From: Phaeobacter italicus
GTDB taxonomy: Bacteria; Pseudomonadota; Alphaproteobacteria; Rhodobacterales; Rhodobacteraceae
Direction: 5' to 3'
Length of the DNA stretch: 64,000 bases
NCBI RefSeq assembly: GCF_001258055.1
Contig: NZ_CVRM01000035.1
Span: 1 to 64,000, forward strand
Both the position numbers and the translations under genes were made by a program. The notes beneath the pieces were generated by a model that worked only from the letters and a program-made list of their open reading frames with translations, was not told the origin of the DNA and did no database searches. Numbering within the stretch: the stretch's first letter is position 1; each line of letters begins with the position of its first letter. Shown here in pieces: positions 43,177 through 51,709 of the stretch.

Positions 43177-45684
43177 ATGAAAACCCAAGTCAAAGCATTG
43201 GTCGTCGGCGGTGGTGCCGTCGGGACATCCATTGCCTATCATCTGGCCAAGGCAGGCTGGGACGATGTCATGCTGATCGAGCGGGACGAGCTGACCTCCG
43301 GCTCGACCTGGCACGCAGCTGGCCTGCTGCCGCTGTTCAACATGTCCTATGCGACCACCCACATCCACAAGTACTCGGTCGATTTCTACAAGACCCTTGA
43401 GGAAGAGACCGGCCTGAACGCGGGTTTCGCCGTGGTGGGCAACCTGCGCATGGCGCAGACCCAGGAACGCATGGACGAATACATGCTCTATGCCTCCACC
43501 GCAGAAACCTGCGACGTGGACTACGAGTGGCTCACCCCCGAGCAGATCAAGGAACGCTGGCCGCTGATCGAGACCGGCGACCTGAAAGGCGCGATCTACC
43601 ACACCGAAGATGGCTACATTAACCCCGCAGACGTGACCCAGGCGATGGCCAAGGGCGCCCGTCAGCGCGGCGTTGAAATCCACCGCAAACTGCAGGCCGA
43701 TGCCTTCCACTGGACCGGCACCCACTGGGAAGTCACCTGCACCAAGATGGTGGAAAAAGGCGGCAACCTCATCGAGAGCGACGAGCAGGTGGTCATCACC
43801 GCAGAGCACGTCGTGACCGCATCGGGCAACCACGCACAGCGCACCGCCAAGATGCTCGGCATCAAAATGCCTGCGATCCCGGTTGAACACACGTTCATCG
43901 TCATGGATCAGGACCCCGAGCTGGTCAAATGGCGCGAAGCCGGCAACCCGGAGCACCCGGTCATCCGTGACGCCGACAATGAATCCTACGCCCGCGAAGA
44001 GCGCGGTGGCTGGATCCTCGGCATCTACGAGCACGGCGCACCTGCACGTTTCGAACATGGCGTACCGGACAGCTTCCGCGCCGACCTGTTCCCGCTGGAT
44101 CTGGACCGGATTGCCGACCAGTACATGGCAATGGCAGAGCGCGTTCCCTCCTGCGCCGAATCCGGCCTGAAAGACGATTTCAACGGTCCGATCTGCTACA
44201 CCCCCGACGGCAACCCGCTGGTTGGTCCGGCACCGGGCCTGCGCAACATGTGGCTGGCAGAAGGTTTCTCCTTCGGCATCACCGCCGCTGGCGGCACCGG
44301 CTACTACCTGGCGCAGATGATGGTGGACGGAGAGGCCGAGATCGACATGGCGTCGCTCGACCCGAAACGCTACTCCTCCAACTGGATGACCACCGAGTTC
44401 GCGGCCCGCAAGAACGAAGAGTGCTACGAGCACGTCTACATCCTGCACCACCCGGACGAAGAGCGCCCGGCAGCCCGCCCGCTGCGCACCGCTCCCGCCT
44501 ACGACCGCCAGAAAGCGCGCGGCGCACAGTTCGGCTGGGTCAACGGCTGGGAACGCCCGAACTACTTCGGCCCCGTGGATGCGCCTGAAAACTTCGACGA
44601 AGAGAGCCGCTCTTTCCGTCGTGGCAAATGGTGGCAGCACGCTGTGGACGAAGCCAAGGCAATCCGCGAAGGCGTTGGTCTGATCGACGCAACCGCCTTT
44701 ACCAAGCACGTCGTCAAAGGCCCCGGTGCCACCCAGTTCCTCGACTGGTTCACCTGCAACAAACTGCCCAAGGTCGGCCGCATCAACCTGACCTACGCGC
44801 TGACAGCCTTCGGCACCACCCGCACCGAATACACCATCGTGCGCAACGGCGAGAACAACTACTACCTCGTCTCCGCCGGCGCCTGGTCCGAGTATGACGC
44901 CGACTTCCTGCGCAAGGCGGCCGAGGACAAGATGGAGGAATTCGGCTACATCGAGATTCAGGACGTGACCACCCAGTGGGGCGTCTTCGCCATCGCAGGC
45001 CCCAAGTCCCGCGATGTGCTGAAAGAGGTGATCGTCGACGCAGATCCGGAAACCGCGCTGTCCAACAAGCGCTTCCCCTGGCTGTCGGCCCGTCAGATCG
45101 AACTGGGCATGTGCCCGGTCAATGCGATCCGTGTGGCCTATACCGGCGAACTGGGCTGGGAACTGCATCACCCGATCGAGATGCAGAACTACCTGTTCGA
45201 CCTGCTGGAGAAAGCCGGCGAGAAGCACGGCATGAAGCTGGTCGGTGCGCGCGCCCAGAACTGGCTGCGTCAGGAGAAATCCTACCGTGCCTTCGGCAAC
45301 GAGCTGGGCCGTGACGCGACCCCGCTGGAAGCCGACCTGCCGCGCTTTGTCGATCTGGAGAAGGACTTCCACGGCAAGGACAAGCTGGTCGAAACCGGCG
45401 TCCGCGTGAAGTGCTGCACCCTGTTGATCGACGGCCCGGAAGATGCCGATCCCTGGGGTCGCGAGGCGCTTTATGCCGAGGATGGCACCCGTGTGGGTCG
45501 TCTGACCTCCGGCGGCTACTCGGTCGCCTTCGAGAAATCCATCGGGATGGGTTACGTGAAGCCTGAAATGGCCGTGGAAGGCACCAAGCTGAAGGTGAAG
45601 ATCCAGGACAAACTGTGGGACGCTGTCGTCACCTGCGACAGCCCCTACGATCCGAAGAACGAAACCATCCGCGTCAACGGCTAA
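43177..45684 (+). CDS. dimethylglycine/sarcosine dehydrogenase-type FAD and folate enzyme (GcvT family)
   Basis: An 835-residue enzyme with three parts: a DAO-type FAD domain (residues 1-360; LVVGGGAVGTSIAYHLAKAG and the TSGSTWHAAGLLPLFN segment, whose His is the residue that covalently carries FAD in the mammalian enzymes), a linker domain, and a C-terminal GcvT aminomethyltransferase domain that binds tetrahydrofolate (YTGELGWELHHPIEMQNYLF). It oxidatively demethylates dimethylglycine or sarcosine, passing the one-carbon unit to folate. This is a key step of betaine and choline use in marine Rhodobacteraceae. The ATG at 43177 begins the family sequence directly. The coding sequence has unusually strong codon bias, suggesting high expression. 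A strong terminator follows. Confidence 0.9.
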   Translation: MKTQVKALVVGGGAVGTSIAYHLAKAGWDDVMLIERDELTSGSTWHAAGLLPLFNMSYATTHIHKYSVDFYKTLEEETGLNAGFAVVGNLRMAQTQERMDEYMLYASTAETCDVDYEWLTPEQIKERWPLIETGDLKGAIYHTEDGYINPADVTQAMAKGARQRGVEIHRKLQADAFHWTGTHWEVTCTKMVEKGGNLIESDEQVVITAEHVVTASGNHAQRTAKMLGIKMPAIPVEHTFIVMDQDPELVKWREAGNPEHPVIRDADNESYAREERGGWILGIYEHGAPARFEHGVPDSFRADLFPLDLDRIADQYMAMAERVPSCAESGLKDDFNGPICYTPDGNPLVGPAPGLRNMWLAEGFSFGITAAGGTGYYLAQMMVDGEAEIDMASLDPKRYSSNWMTTEFAARKNEECYEHVYILHHPDEERPAARPLRTAPAYDRQKARGAQFGWVNGWERPNYFGPVDAPENFDEESRSFRRGKWWQHAVDEAKAIREGVGLIDATAFTKHVVKGPGATQFLDWFTCNKLPKVGRINLTYALTAFGTTRTEYTIVRNGENNYYLVSAGAWSEYDADFLRKAAEDKMEEFGYIEIQDVTTQWGVFAIAGPKSRDVLKEVIVDADPETALSNKRFPWLSARQIELGMCPVNAIRVAYTGELGWELHHPIEMQNYLFDLLEKAGEKHGMKLVGARAQNWLRQEKSYRAFGNELGRDATPLEADLPRFVDLEKDFHGKDKLVETGVRVKCCTLLIDGPEDADPWGREALYAEDGTRVGRLTSGGYSVAFEKSIGMGYVKPEMAVEGTKLKVKIQDKLWDAVVTCDSPYDPKNETIRVNG

Positions 45685-45700
45685 GCCTGACCAAAAACAA

Positions 45701-45729
45701 AAGCCCCGGCACCGCGCCGGGGCTTTTTT
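45701..45729 (+). terminator. rho-independent terminator of the dimethylglycine dehydrogenase gene
   Basis: AAGCCCCGGC pairs with GCCGGGGCTT around ACCGC and ends in six T, 17 bp after the stop codon. It is a textbook intrinsic terminator. Confidence 0.93.
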
Positions 45730-45823
45730 CGTTGGAGGGAAGGTGCAAGGGAGCGGAAAAGACGCGCAACAGCCAATCCTCCCGCCCGTCACCACTCGGA
45801 TGTGAAATCCGAAGGTTCCCGTT

Positions 45824-45864
45824 GGGCCAGGCAGGCCGCGCCGCAGGCGCGGCCTGCCTGGCCC
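45824..45864. repeat. perfect 19-bp inverted repeat (large hairpin)
   Basis: Two 19-bp arms (45824-45842, 45846-45864) are exactly complementary and separated by only GCA. The element lies in the 243-bp gap between the dimethylglycine dehydrogenase terminator and the 3' end of the convergent HNH gene, and has no T run. It resembles REP-type palindromes or a mobile short palindromic element, and could also end transcription of the HNH gene. Confidence 0.75.
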
Positions 45865-45927
45865 GCCCCGCGACGGGCGCAGCCCGGCGCAAAGCCTGTG
45901 CCCCACCCTGCAGGGCATTTCCTATGA

Positions 45928-46683
45928 TCAGGCCTGCTGCCGCGCGTGCAGTTTGCGTCGGTGCCGTTCGAGAAAGCTCTGGCTGGGGAGAAACCGGCTT
46001 GGCAACGCAAGGCGGGGGCTATCGATCCGCTCCAGGGATTTGCGGGCCTCGCTCGGCACGTCTTGTGCGATGATCAGGCGATAGTCTTCGTCGAAGGAAA
46101 TCAGGTGCCTGTCAAAAGCCCGGTCGTGCAGCGCATTGAGGCAAATGCCATTTTGCGGGTTCAGACGTACCGAGTGATCCTCTGCCCATCCCACGATGTG
46201 GCTTGCCGTCAGAAGCCTCTGGTCTTCGATCCCACTCAGCGCACATCTGTGTTTGTATGAGGTCAGGATCATCTCGCGAAAGAACGCCTGCCCTCGGCGC
46301 TGACGGACGAGGGCAGTTGGCTCTTGCGGGTGGTGCTGCTCAAATCGGGCCTGTCTTTCCGCAAAACCAGCCACAGGGTCCTCGTTCTGGAAAGGCGTCA
46401 GCGGTGCCGCATGATCGAGGATTGTGTCTGGTGTCCGCAGGAATTCTTCCCAGATCTTTCGATCCAGGGCAGATGCATTCTGCATGCCTTTCTGGGGCAG
46501 GCTGTCATCCAATGCTGCGAGATTGGCGAGCTTTAGCGCCACCGCACTGGCGGTGCGGCCGATCTCGCGGGCCAGAGCGATGATATCAGGTTGTCGGCTG
46601 TGGAAATTGCCGAACTCGAGCCGCAGATAGAGGGTCAGGGCCTTGCGCACTTCGGCGTCGGTCCAATGTCGTCGCATCGTCAT
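45928..46683 (-). CDS. HNH endonuclease
   Basis: A 251-residue protein. The C-terminal half carries an HNH_2-type nuclease core, MILTSYKHRCALSGIED, then ASHIVGWAEDHSVRLNPQNGICLNALHDRAFD (the His, Asn and His residues of the finger, with Cys residues nearby). The N-terminal half (about 1-60) looks like a Myb/SANT-like segment (WTDAEVRKALTLYLRLEFGNF...IIALAREIGRTASAVALKLANLAALD), a DNA-contact module. A Gln/Arg-rich connector RQARFEQHH and RQRRGQAFFR lies between them. No methyltransferase or restriction partner is next to it. It could be a stand-alone defence or DNA-processing nuclease. The start may be the Met at 46683 or 46677. Confidence 0.85.
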   Translation of the reverse strand: MTMRRHWTDAEVRKALTLYLRLEFGNFHSRQPDIIALAREIGRTASAVALKLANLAALDDSLPQKGMQNASALDRKIWEEFLRTPDTILDHAAPLTPFQNEDPVAGFAERQARFEQHHPQEPTALVRQRRGQAFFREMILTSYKHRCALSGIEDQRLLTASHIVGWAEDHSVRLNPQNGICLNALHDRAFDRHLISFDEDYRLIIAQDVPSEARKSLERIDSPRLALPSRFLPSQSFLERHRRKLHARQQA

Positions 46684-46757
46684 AAAATCGCAAAATAAAA
46701 TCCTGACAGAGGCTGCCAGGACGTCGGTGCGAATTCAAGCACAACCCTTCCTACAAG

Positions 46758-46788
46758 ACAAAGGCGGGGAGTGTGGCCCCGCCTTTGT
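46758..46788 (-). terminator. hairpin terminator for the methyltransferase gene
   Basis: ACAAAGGCGGGG and CCCCGCCTTTGT form a perfect 12-bp stem with a 7-nt loop. On the minus strand it lies 16 bp beyond the methyltransferase stop, with T-rich sequence at the stem end. It may also mark the 5' region of the HNH gene. Confidence 0.75.
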
Positions 46789-46804
46789 TCTCATGTCGCC
46801 CCGC

Positions 46805-48049
46805 CTAGTGAAAGGCCGCCTGCGAGGGGATGGTCGGGCGGTCCTGGGGCGTGGGGGCAGGGGGCAGCCAGGGGCCTGTGGTGTCCTGCGGGACGGCCCA
46901 GGCGGGGTTCAGCCAGATGGCGGCGTCGCTGTCCTGTGCGGGTTGCGGGGCGGCTGCAGCGGGGCGGGTGCTGTTGATGCTGAGGCTCAGCTGCGCGGCG
47001 TCATGCTGCGCGGTGAGCGACACCACCGCGCCGGTTTTGACCGCGCACGGGGCCTCCATCAGATAGGCGGTGCGCCCCCAGTGACCATCAGAGGCCAGAC
47101 CGTTGTTGACCGCGATGCCCTCTGCCAGCTGCATCTCGAAGGTGACAAGCACCGCATGCAGGGTGCCGGGCATGGCGCAGGTCAGCCTGCGCTGGCTGTG
47201 GCCGGGATCGATGCTGGGGCGGGTGAAGTCGAAGGTGAACAGCTCCTGCGCCGGGCCGAGCGAGCGCGGCGGGCTGGCAGAAAACTCCCCCGGAGTGATC
47301 TGCGCCACATTGGCAAAATGGTGAAAGGCGCTGAGATCAAAGCCTTCGGCGCTTTGCGGTTGCCACTGCTGCGCCAGATGCGCCGCCTCGACAGGCTGTG
47401 CCAGCAGACGCCCGGTTTCGGGAATGGCCCGTGCGCCGGGTTTGGCCAGCGCACCCATCGCATGGGTCAGCGTCGCCAGCGCGCCTTCGCCCAGAAGAAC
47501 CGTATCGACGATTTCGGAAATCACCACATCCGCAGGCTCCGGCATGTCGCTTCCAATGACAATCTCATGCGACCATTTGCTGATGACGGTGATCCGATCC
47601 GCCAGCCCGTTTCGGGCGATCACCTGACGGGCGGCTTCGGCGATCAGGGGTTGCTGTTCACAGGTATAGACGTGCTGCGCACCGGCCCGTGCGGCCAGCA
47701 TGGCGGTCAGCCCGGCACCGCAGCCAATGTCGAGCACGATGTCACCGGGGCGCACCTTGGCAGCAATGGCCGCGGCATAGGCCTGATTGCGGGCCTGATC
47801 GGCCAGCATCGGAAAATGCCAGCGCGGCACAAAGGTCTGATAGAGCCGCTCGCGCAGGATCTGCGCCTCGTGGTGCTGGGGGTCGAGCGCCAGCGCCTCA
47901 TTCAGCAGACGCGCGGTTTGCAGACCGCCATCCCCCAAAGCTGTGGCCTTGGCCAAAGCGACCAGATGGTCGGCATCGACGGCGGCGGCGGGGCTTTGGG
48001 CGGGCAAGGCAGGCATCGGGGAAGGGGCAGGCGTCTGATTTTCAAGCAA
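46805..48049 (-). CDS. TPR and PRMT7/9-like SAM-dependent methyltransferase
   Basis: A 414-residue protein. Residues 25-75 look like a TPR-type helical pair (ALGDGGLQTARLLNEALALDPQHHEAQILRERL). Residues 78-300 match protein arginine methyltransferases: the WHFPMLADQARNQAYAAAI helix, VLDIGCGAGLTAMLAARAGA (SAM motif I, G109/G111/G113), CEQQP with Glu131, and the double-E loop SEIVDTVLLGE (Glu179 and Glu188, eight residues apart). A second beta domain and a Pro-rich tail follow. The double-E loop and the DTVLLGEGAL variant are closest to the PRMT7/PRMT9 branch. It may methylate an arginine or another amine. The first codon is TTG 48049; ATG 48016, eleven codons in, is an alternative. Confidence 0.72.
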   Translation of the reverse strand: MLENQTPAPSPMPALPAQSPAAAVDADHLVALAKATALGDGGLQTARLLNEALALDPQHHEAQILRERLYQTFVPRWHFPMLADQARNQAYAAAIAAKVRPGDIVLDIGCGAGLTAMLAARAGAQHVYTCEQQPLIAEAARQVIARNGLADRITVISKWSHEIVIGSDMPEPADVVISEIVDTVLLGEGALATLTHAMGALAKPGARAIPETGRLLAQPVEAAHLAQQWQPQSAEGFDLSAFHHFANVAQITPGEFSASPPRSLGPAQELFTFDFTRPSIDPGHSQRRLTCAMPGTLHAVLVTFEMQLAEGIAVNNGLASDGHWGRTAYLMEAPCAVKTGAVVSLTAQHDAAQLSLSINSTRPAAAAPQPAQDSDAAIWLNPAWAVPQDTTGPWLPPAPTPQDRPTIPSQAAFH

Positions 48050-48278
48050 CTTTCAATTTTCCCTTGTTTTGAGGCAAATGCGTTGCGGCGACTATCGGGC
48101 ATTCGCATCTAATTTTCGGTAAAGGGAAACGGGCATTGTTGTGGCAGGGGGCGGCCCGGTTGTTCTGCTGGCTCTGGGCTTTTTGTGGGGCTTTTAATCT
48201 GCGCTCTGCCGTGGCCGGGTGAAGGGGGCGGGCCAGGACCATCAGTGGCCCGACCCGGCACTCAAGACAGGCGCGATA

Positions 48279-48614
48279 TCAGGCGGTCAGCTCGTCAAAA
48301 CAGGCCATCGCCTTTGAGGCATACATCATTGATGGGCCACCCCCCATCTGGATCGACATGGCCAGCACATCCCCCAGCTCTTCGCGGCTGGCGCCCGCCC
48401 GCACAAGGGCCTCGACATGCAGGCCGATACAGTCCTCGCACCGCAGCGCGACCGCGATGCCAAGGGCCACGAATTCCTTTTGCTTGAACTCCAGAACGCC
48501 CCCCTCCTTGACTGCTTTGCCAAGCCCGCCAAAGGCCTGCGCGGTCTGGGGAATGGCGCGGTTCAGCCGGCGCAGCCGGTCGCGGGTCTGGGTGAGTTTG
48601 TCATGCCAGTTCAT
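48279..48614 (-). CDS. carboxymuconolactone decarboxylase family protein (AhpD-like)
   Basis: A 111-residue all-helical protein with the redox CxxC-type motif ALRCEDCIGLHVEAL (C-E-D-C-x2-H) typical of AhpD-like members. Members of this family act as peroxidase partners or gamma-carboxymuconolactone decarboxylases; the CxxC with the adjacent His supports the AhpD-like, thiol-redox role. ATG 48614 (MNWHDKLTQTR) follows an AAAGGA site; the open frame extends to 48731 but overlaps the next gene. It is downstream of the DUF938 methyltransferase on the same strand, and the two are probably co-transcribed. Confidence 0.85.
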   Translation of the reverse strand: MNWHDKLTQTRDRLRRLNRAIPQTAQAFGGLGKAVKEGGVLEFKQKEFVALGIAVALRCEDCIGLHVEALVRAGASREELGDVLAMSIQMGGGPSMMYASKAMACFDELTA

Positions 48615-48711
48615 GATGTGGGATCCTTTCACATTCAGGTAATGGAATGCGTAAGGCGACGCCCGTTCCCGGACTTTGATCTCGATCAGCCGGATGCGGT
48701 TTTGGGGCAGC

Positions 48712-49407
48712 TCAGGCCGGTTTTTCCGCAATCAGGGCAAGATTGTTGGCGGGCATTTCCACCACCTCTGCCATCTCAAGCCCTTGGGCCTGCATCCAGT
48801 CCATGACGTCGAAATCATCCTTGTAGCCCACGTCGGGGTCATGGGCGGTCAGCTTGGTGTGAAAACTGCGGTCGCCCTCGGATGTCAGCTCTCCGGCGCG
48901 CATGAACGGGCCGTAGATCATCAGCCGTCCCCCCGGCGCCAGATGGCGCGCGGCACCATCAATCAGGGTTCTGGCTTCGGGCGCGCTGATCAGATGCAGG
49001 AGGTTGCACAAAGTGATGAGATCATAGCGCCCCAGCCCTGCGGGCCAGTCGGTTTCGGTGGCATCAAGATGCAGCGCAGGGGCAATGTTTGGGCTCGCCT
49101 GATCGCGCACATGATCGCGCACATGCGCATCGATGCTGGCCCGGCGCAGCGGATCGACCTCGCTTGGTTGCCACAGGATATGCGGGCAGCGCGCGGCAAA
49201 GCCCGTGATGTGCTGACCGGTGCCGCTGGCGATTTCCAGCGCCTTGGGCTGGGGGCGGTCCGGGCGTGCGGCAGGGGCAATCGCGGCGATCAGATCTGCA
49301 AGCGGCGCAAGGTTGCGCGCGGCAGAGGGAGAGAACAGCTTGGGCGAGGTCGCGTCATCGGCCGGGGCCACGACAGAGGCTGCGCCAGGGACGGATCTCA
49401 CGGCCAT
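48712..49407 (-). CDS. DUF938 domain-containing SAM-dependent methyltransferase
   Basis: A 231-residue class I methyltransferase of the DUF938 family: SPSAARNLAPLADLIAAI at the start, SAM motif ALEIASGTGQHITGFAARCPHILWQPSE, then the catalytic-site region LGRYDLITLCNLLHLISAPEARTLIDGAARHLAPGGRLMIYGPF. It is related to methyltransferases of unknown substrate that are common in proteobacteria. An in-frame tandem 12-bp duplication (49101-49124) repeats HVRD in the middle of the protein. The start codon is at 49407. Confidence 0.83.
   Translation of the reverse strand: MAVRSVPGAASVVAPADDATSPKLFSPSAARNLAPLADLIAAIAPAARPDRPQPKALEIASGTGQHITGFAARCPHILWQPSEVDPLRRASIDAHVRDHVRDQASPNIAPALHLDATETDWPAGLGRYDLITLCNLLHLISAPEARTLIDGAARHLAPGGRLMIYGPFMRAGELTSEGDRSFHTKLTAHDPDVGYKDDFDVMDWMQAQGLEMAEVVEMPANNLALIAEKPA
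49101..49124. repeat. 12-bp tandem duplication inside the DUF938 gene
   Basis: GATCGCGCACAT occurs twice in a row. It adds four residues (HVRD) and keeps the frame. Identical copies suggest a recent slippage event. Confidence 0.9.
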
Positions 49408-49479
49408 TGTTTGTCCTTTCCATATGTGTCGGGCCCATACGTATCGGGCCGTTTGGAATTGGCCCGCTTGCCCGATCGG

Positions 49480-50598
49480 TTACGCCCCGCGCAGACGTGC
49501 CGGGCTGAGAGCGGCCAGGGTGGCCGCGTCAATCTCCGGTGCCGCGCCTGTCATCAAAGCGGCAATCAACCGCCCGGCAGCTGGTGAGGACTGCACGCCA
49601 TAGCCCCCCTGACCGGCGCACCAGACAAAGCTGGGCTGATCCGGATCGGGACCCATCACCGGCACGCCGTCGTTGACGAAACTGCGCAGACCGGCCCAGT
49701 TGTGTTCCACCCGCGTCACAGGCTCGCTGACCATTTCTTCATAGCGGGCCAGCCCCTCGGCCAGCACCATGTCATCGGCATAGGCATCATGGGGTGCGAC
49801 CGGATCGGCATCGGCGGGGGAGACCAGCAGTTTGCCCGCGTCCGGCTTGGCATACCAGCATTCGCCCACCCCCATGATCATCGGCCAGGTTGTGACATCA
49901 TGGCCACCGGGGGCAGGCAGCCGCGCCATGGAACGGCGTTTGGGCTGCAACCCAATCGGGGCAATATTCGCCAGCGCGGCGATTTCATCAGCCCAGGCAC
50001 CGGCGGCATTGACGACACTGCGGCAGCGCAGGGTTTCGGTGCTGCGCGCGGCCCCTGATCCCGTGGTGATGTCGACCTGCCACATACCGTCAGCGGCAGC
50101 ATACTGCAGCGCCGTGACCTGTGCATCGGTGCGGATCACCCCGCCGTGGCTGCGCGTGACCTTGGCAAAATCCTGTAGCAGACGGTCGGCATCCAGATCC
50201 TCGGCAGTGTCGTGATAGGCGGCAAAGCCCACCGCGGCGGGGTTCAGAACCGGCACCATCTGCACCGCCTGTTCCACGGGAATCTCTGTCAGCGACAGGC
50301 TCACACAATCGGCGGCAAATTCCTCTGCCTGATCGGGGCCTGCGACCAGCATCATGCCGCGCGGACTGAGATAGCCGTTGCTGCGATGATGGGCCTCGCT
50401 GGCCTGTGTCAGCACCTGCACCGGGCCGGGGCCGTAATGGGCCTCGAACATCGCGGCAGAACGCCCGGAAGAATGATAGCCAAGCGCGCTTTCGCTCTCC
50501 AGCACCAGGGTGCTGCGCAAGGGGCTGAGCGCGGCTGCGGCGCTGAGGCCGGCAAGCCCGCCACCAATGATGATCACATCAAGGATCTGATCGCTCAT
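49480..50598 (-). CDS. FAD-dependent amino-acid-oxidase family protein (DAO type)
   Basis: A 372-residue flavoprotein. It starts with VIIIGGGLAGLSAAAALSPLRSTLVLESESALGYHSSGRSAAMFEAHYG, a glycine/D-amino-acid-oxidase type N-terminus. The C-terminal contact is FVWCAGQGGYGVQSSPAAGRLIAALM. It likely oxidises an amine or amino acid; the substrate is not evident. The start codon overlaps the stop of the aldo/keto reductase gene (ATGA), so the two are one operon, reductase first. Its C-terminus is 72 bp from the DUF938 gene start on the same strand. Confidence 0.85.
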   Translation of the reverse strand: MSDQILDVIIIGGGLAGLSAAAALSPLRSTLVLESESALGYHSSGRSAAMFEAHYGPGPVQVLTQASEAHHRSNGYLSPRGMMLVAGPDQAEEFAADCVSLSLTEIPVEQAVQMVPVLNPAAVGFAAYHDTAEDLDADRLLQDFAKVTRSHGGVIRTDAQVTALQYAAADGMWQVDITTGSGAARSTETLRCRSVVNAAGAWADEIAALANIAPIGLQPKRRSMARLPAPGGHDVTTWPMIMGVGECWYAKPDAGKLLVSPADADPVAPHDAYADDMVLAEGLARYEEMVSEPVTRVEHNWAGLRSFVNDGVPVMGPDPDQPSFVWCAGQGGYGVQSSPAAGRLIAALMTGAAPEIDAATLAALSPARLRGA

Positions 50599-51560
50599 GC
50601 CTGTTCCTCCAACCGGTCAGTTGCCGGGGCAGGGCGCGGCGACAGCGCCGAAATCCGTTCATAAAGCGCGGGCGTCATGTCAATCTCCAGCGCCGCCAGC
50701 GACGGGCGCAGCTGCTCCAGCGAGCGGGCAGAGATGATCGGTGTCACCTGCGCGCCATAGCCTGCCGCCCAGGCCACTGCGAGGCTCGCAGGCTCCACCC
50801 CAAGCTCTGCGGCCAGATCCGCAAGGGCACGCGCGCTGTCCAGCATCCAGGGCTGGCCATAGCGTTCGCGGTAGCGCGGATCATCATCCAGCCGCCCCCG
50901 GCTGCTGCCCGCGGCCGTGTCGCCCGCAAGACCCGCGGCGTATTTCCCGGTCAGCATCCCGCCGCCCAGCGGAGAATAGGGCGCAACGGCAATCCCCTGA
51001 TCGGCACACATCGGCAGGATCTCGACCTCGACCTGACGTTTGATCAGCGAATACATCGGCTGCAGAATCGCCGGGCTAAGATCAAATTCCTGTCCGATCA
51101 TGATCGCCTTCATCACCTGCCAGGCGGCAAAGTTCGACAGGCCGAGATAGCGAAACTGCCCGGCCGCGCGCAGCTCTGCCAGTGTGGCAAGCGTTTCGCG
51201 TAGATCGGTGTCTTCGTCGTAGCGATGCAGATACAGGATATCGACCATATCCTGCCCCAGCCGCGCGCGCGACTGATCCAGCTGGCGGCGGATATTCTCG
51301 GCGCCCGCACCACCGGTATAGGCAACCTTGGTGGCGATCAGCAGACTGTCACGCGCGTCGCGGATCAACTGGCCCAGGATCTCTTCGCTGCGCCCGTCGG
51401 TATAGACCCAGGCGGTGTCGAAATGGGTGATGCCTGCAGCGCGGCAGGCGGCATACATCTCGGCTGATTGGGCGGCGTCGGCGCGGCCGCCAAATTGCAT
51501 GGTGCCAAAGGCAAGGGCGCTTGCGGGGGTGCCATCCAGGCTGATCAAATCGGTGTTCAT
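50595..51560 (-). CDS. aldo/keto reductase
   Basis: A 321-residue NADPH-dependent oxidoreductase of the (alpha/beta)8 family, with LALAFGTMQFGG-type start, DTAWVYTDGRSEEILGQLI (catalytic Asp and Tyr), IATKVAY with the catalytic Lys, LYLHRYDEDTDL with the His region, and IQPMYSLIKRQVEVEILPMCADQGIAVAPYSPLGGGMLTGKY. It reduces aldehydes or ketones with NADPH. Translation starts at ATG 51560; an open frame runs on to 51941, but the family sequence begins here. It precedes the amino-acid oxidase in a two-gene operon and is divergent from the CDP-alcohol phosphatidyltransferase gene. Confidence 0.88.
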   Translation of the reverse strand: MNTDLISLDGTPASALAFGTMQFGGRADAAQSAEMYAACRAAGITHFDTAWVYTDGRSEEILGQLIRDARDSLLIATKVAYTGGAGAENIRRQLDQSRARLGQDMVDILYLHRYDEDTDLRETLATLAELRAAGQFRYLGLSNFAAWQVMKAIMIGQEFDLSPAILQPMYSLIKRQVEVEILPMCADQGIAVAPYSPLGGGMLTGKYAAGLAGDTAAGSSRGRLDDDPRYRERYGQPWMLDSARALADLAAELGVEPASLAVAWAAGYGAQVTPIISARSLEQLRPSLAALEIDMTPALYERISALSPRPAPATDRLEEQA

Positions 51561-51709
51561 GGCGCAGAGCGTGGCATGAGTTCGCAGCAACCAAAAGCCC
51601 CAAAATTCCCATACGTTGTGCAAAATCACCGCAGGCTCGCGCTGGCCTGTTTCAAAGCCGTGGCGCAATCGTGAATGGCAATGACACCGGGCTCGGAGTA
51701 GGGACAGAT

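Noticed and set aside
42686-43400. Several short frames in the leader before the dimethylglycine dehydrogenase
   Set aside because: Low-complexity Pro/Arg/Gly/Thr composition, no ribosome sites and no family resemblance. I left the region as non-coding.
43153-45918. A 921-codon minus-strand frame
   Set aside because: It mirrors the highly codon-biased dimethylglycine dehydrogenase gene; a mirror frame is expected from that bias.
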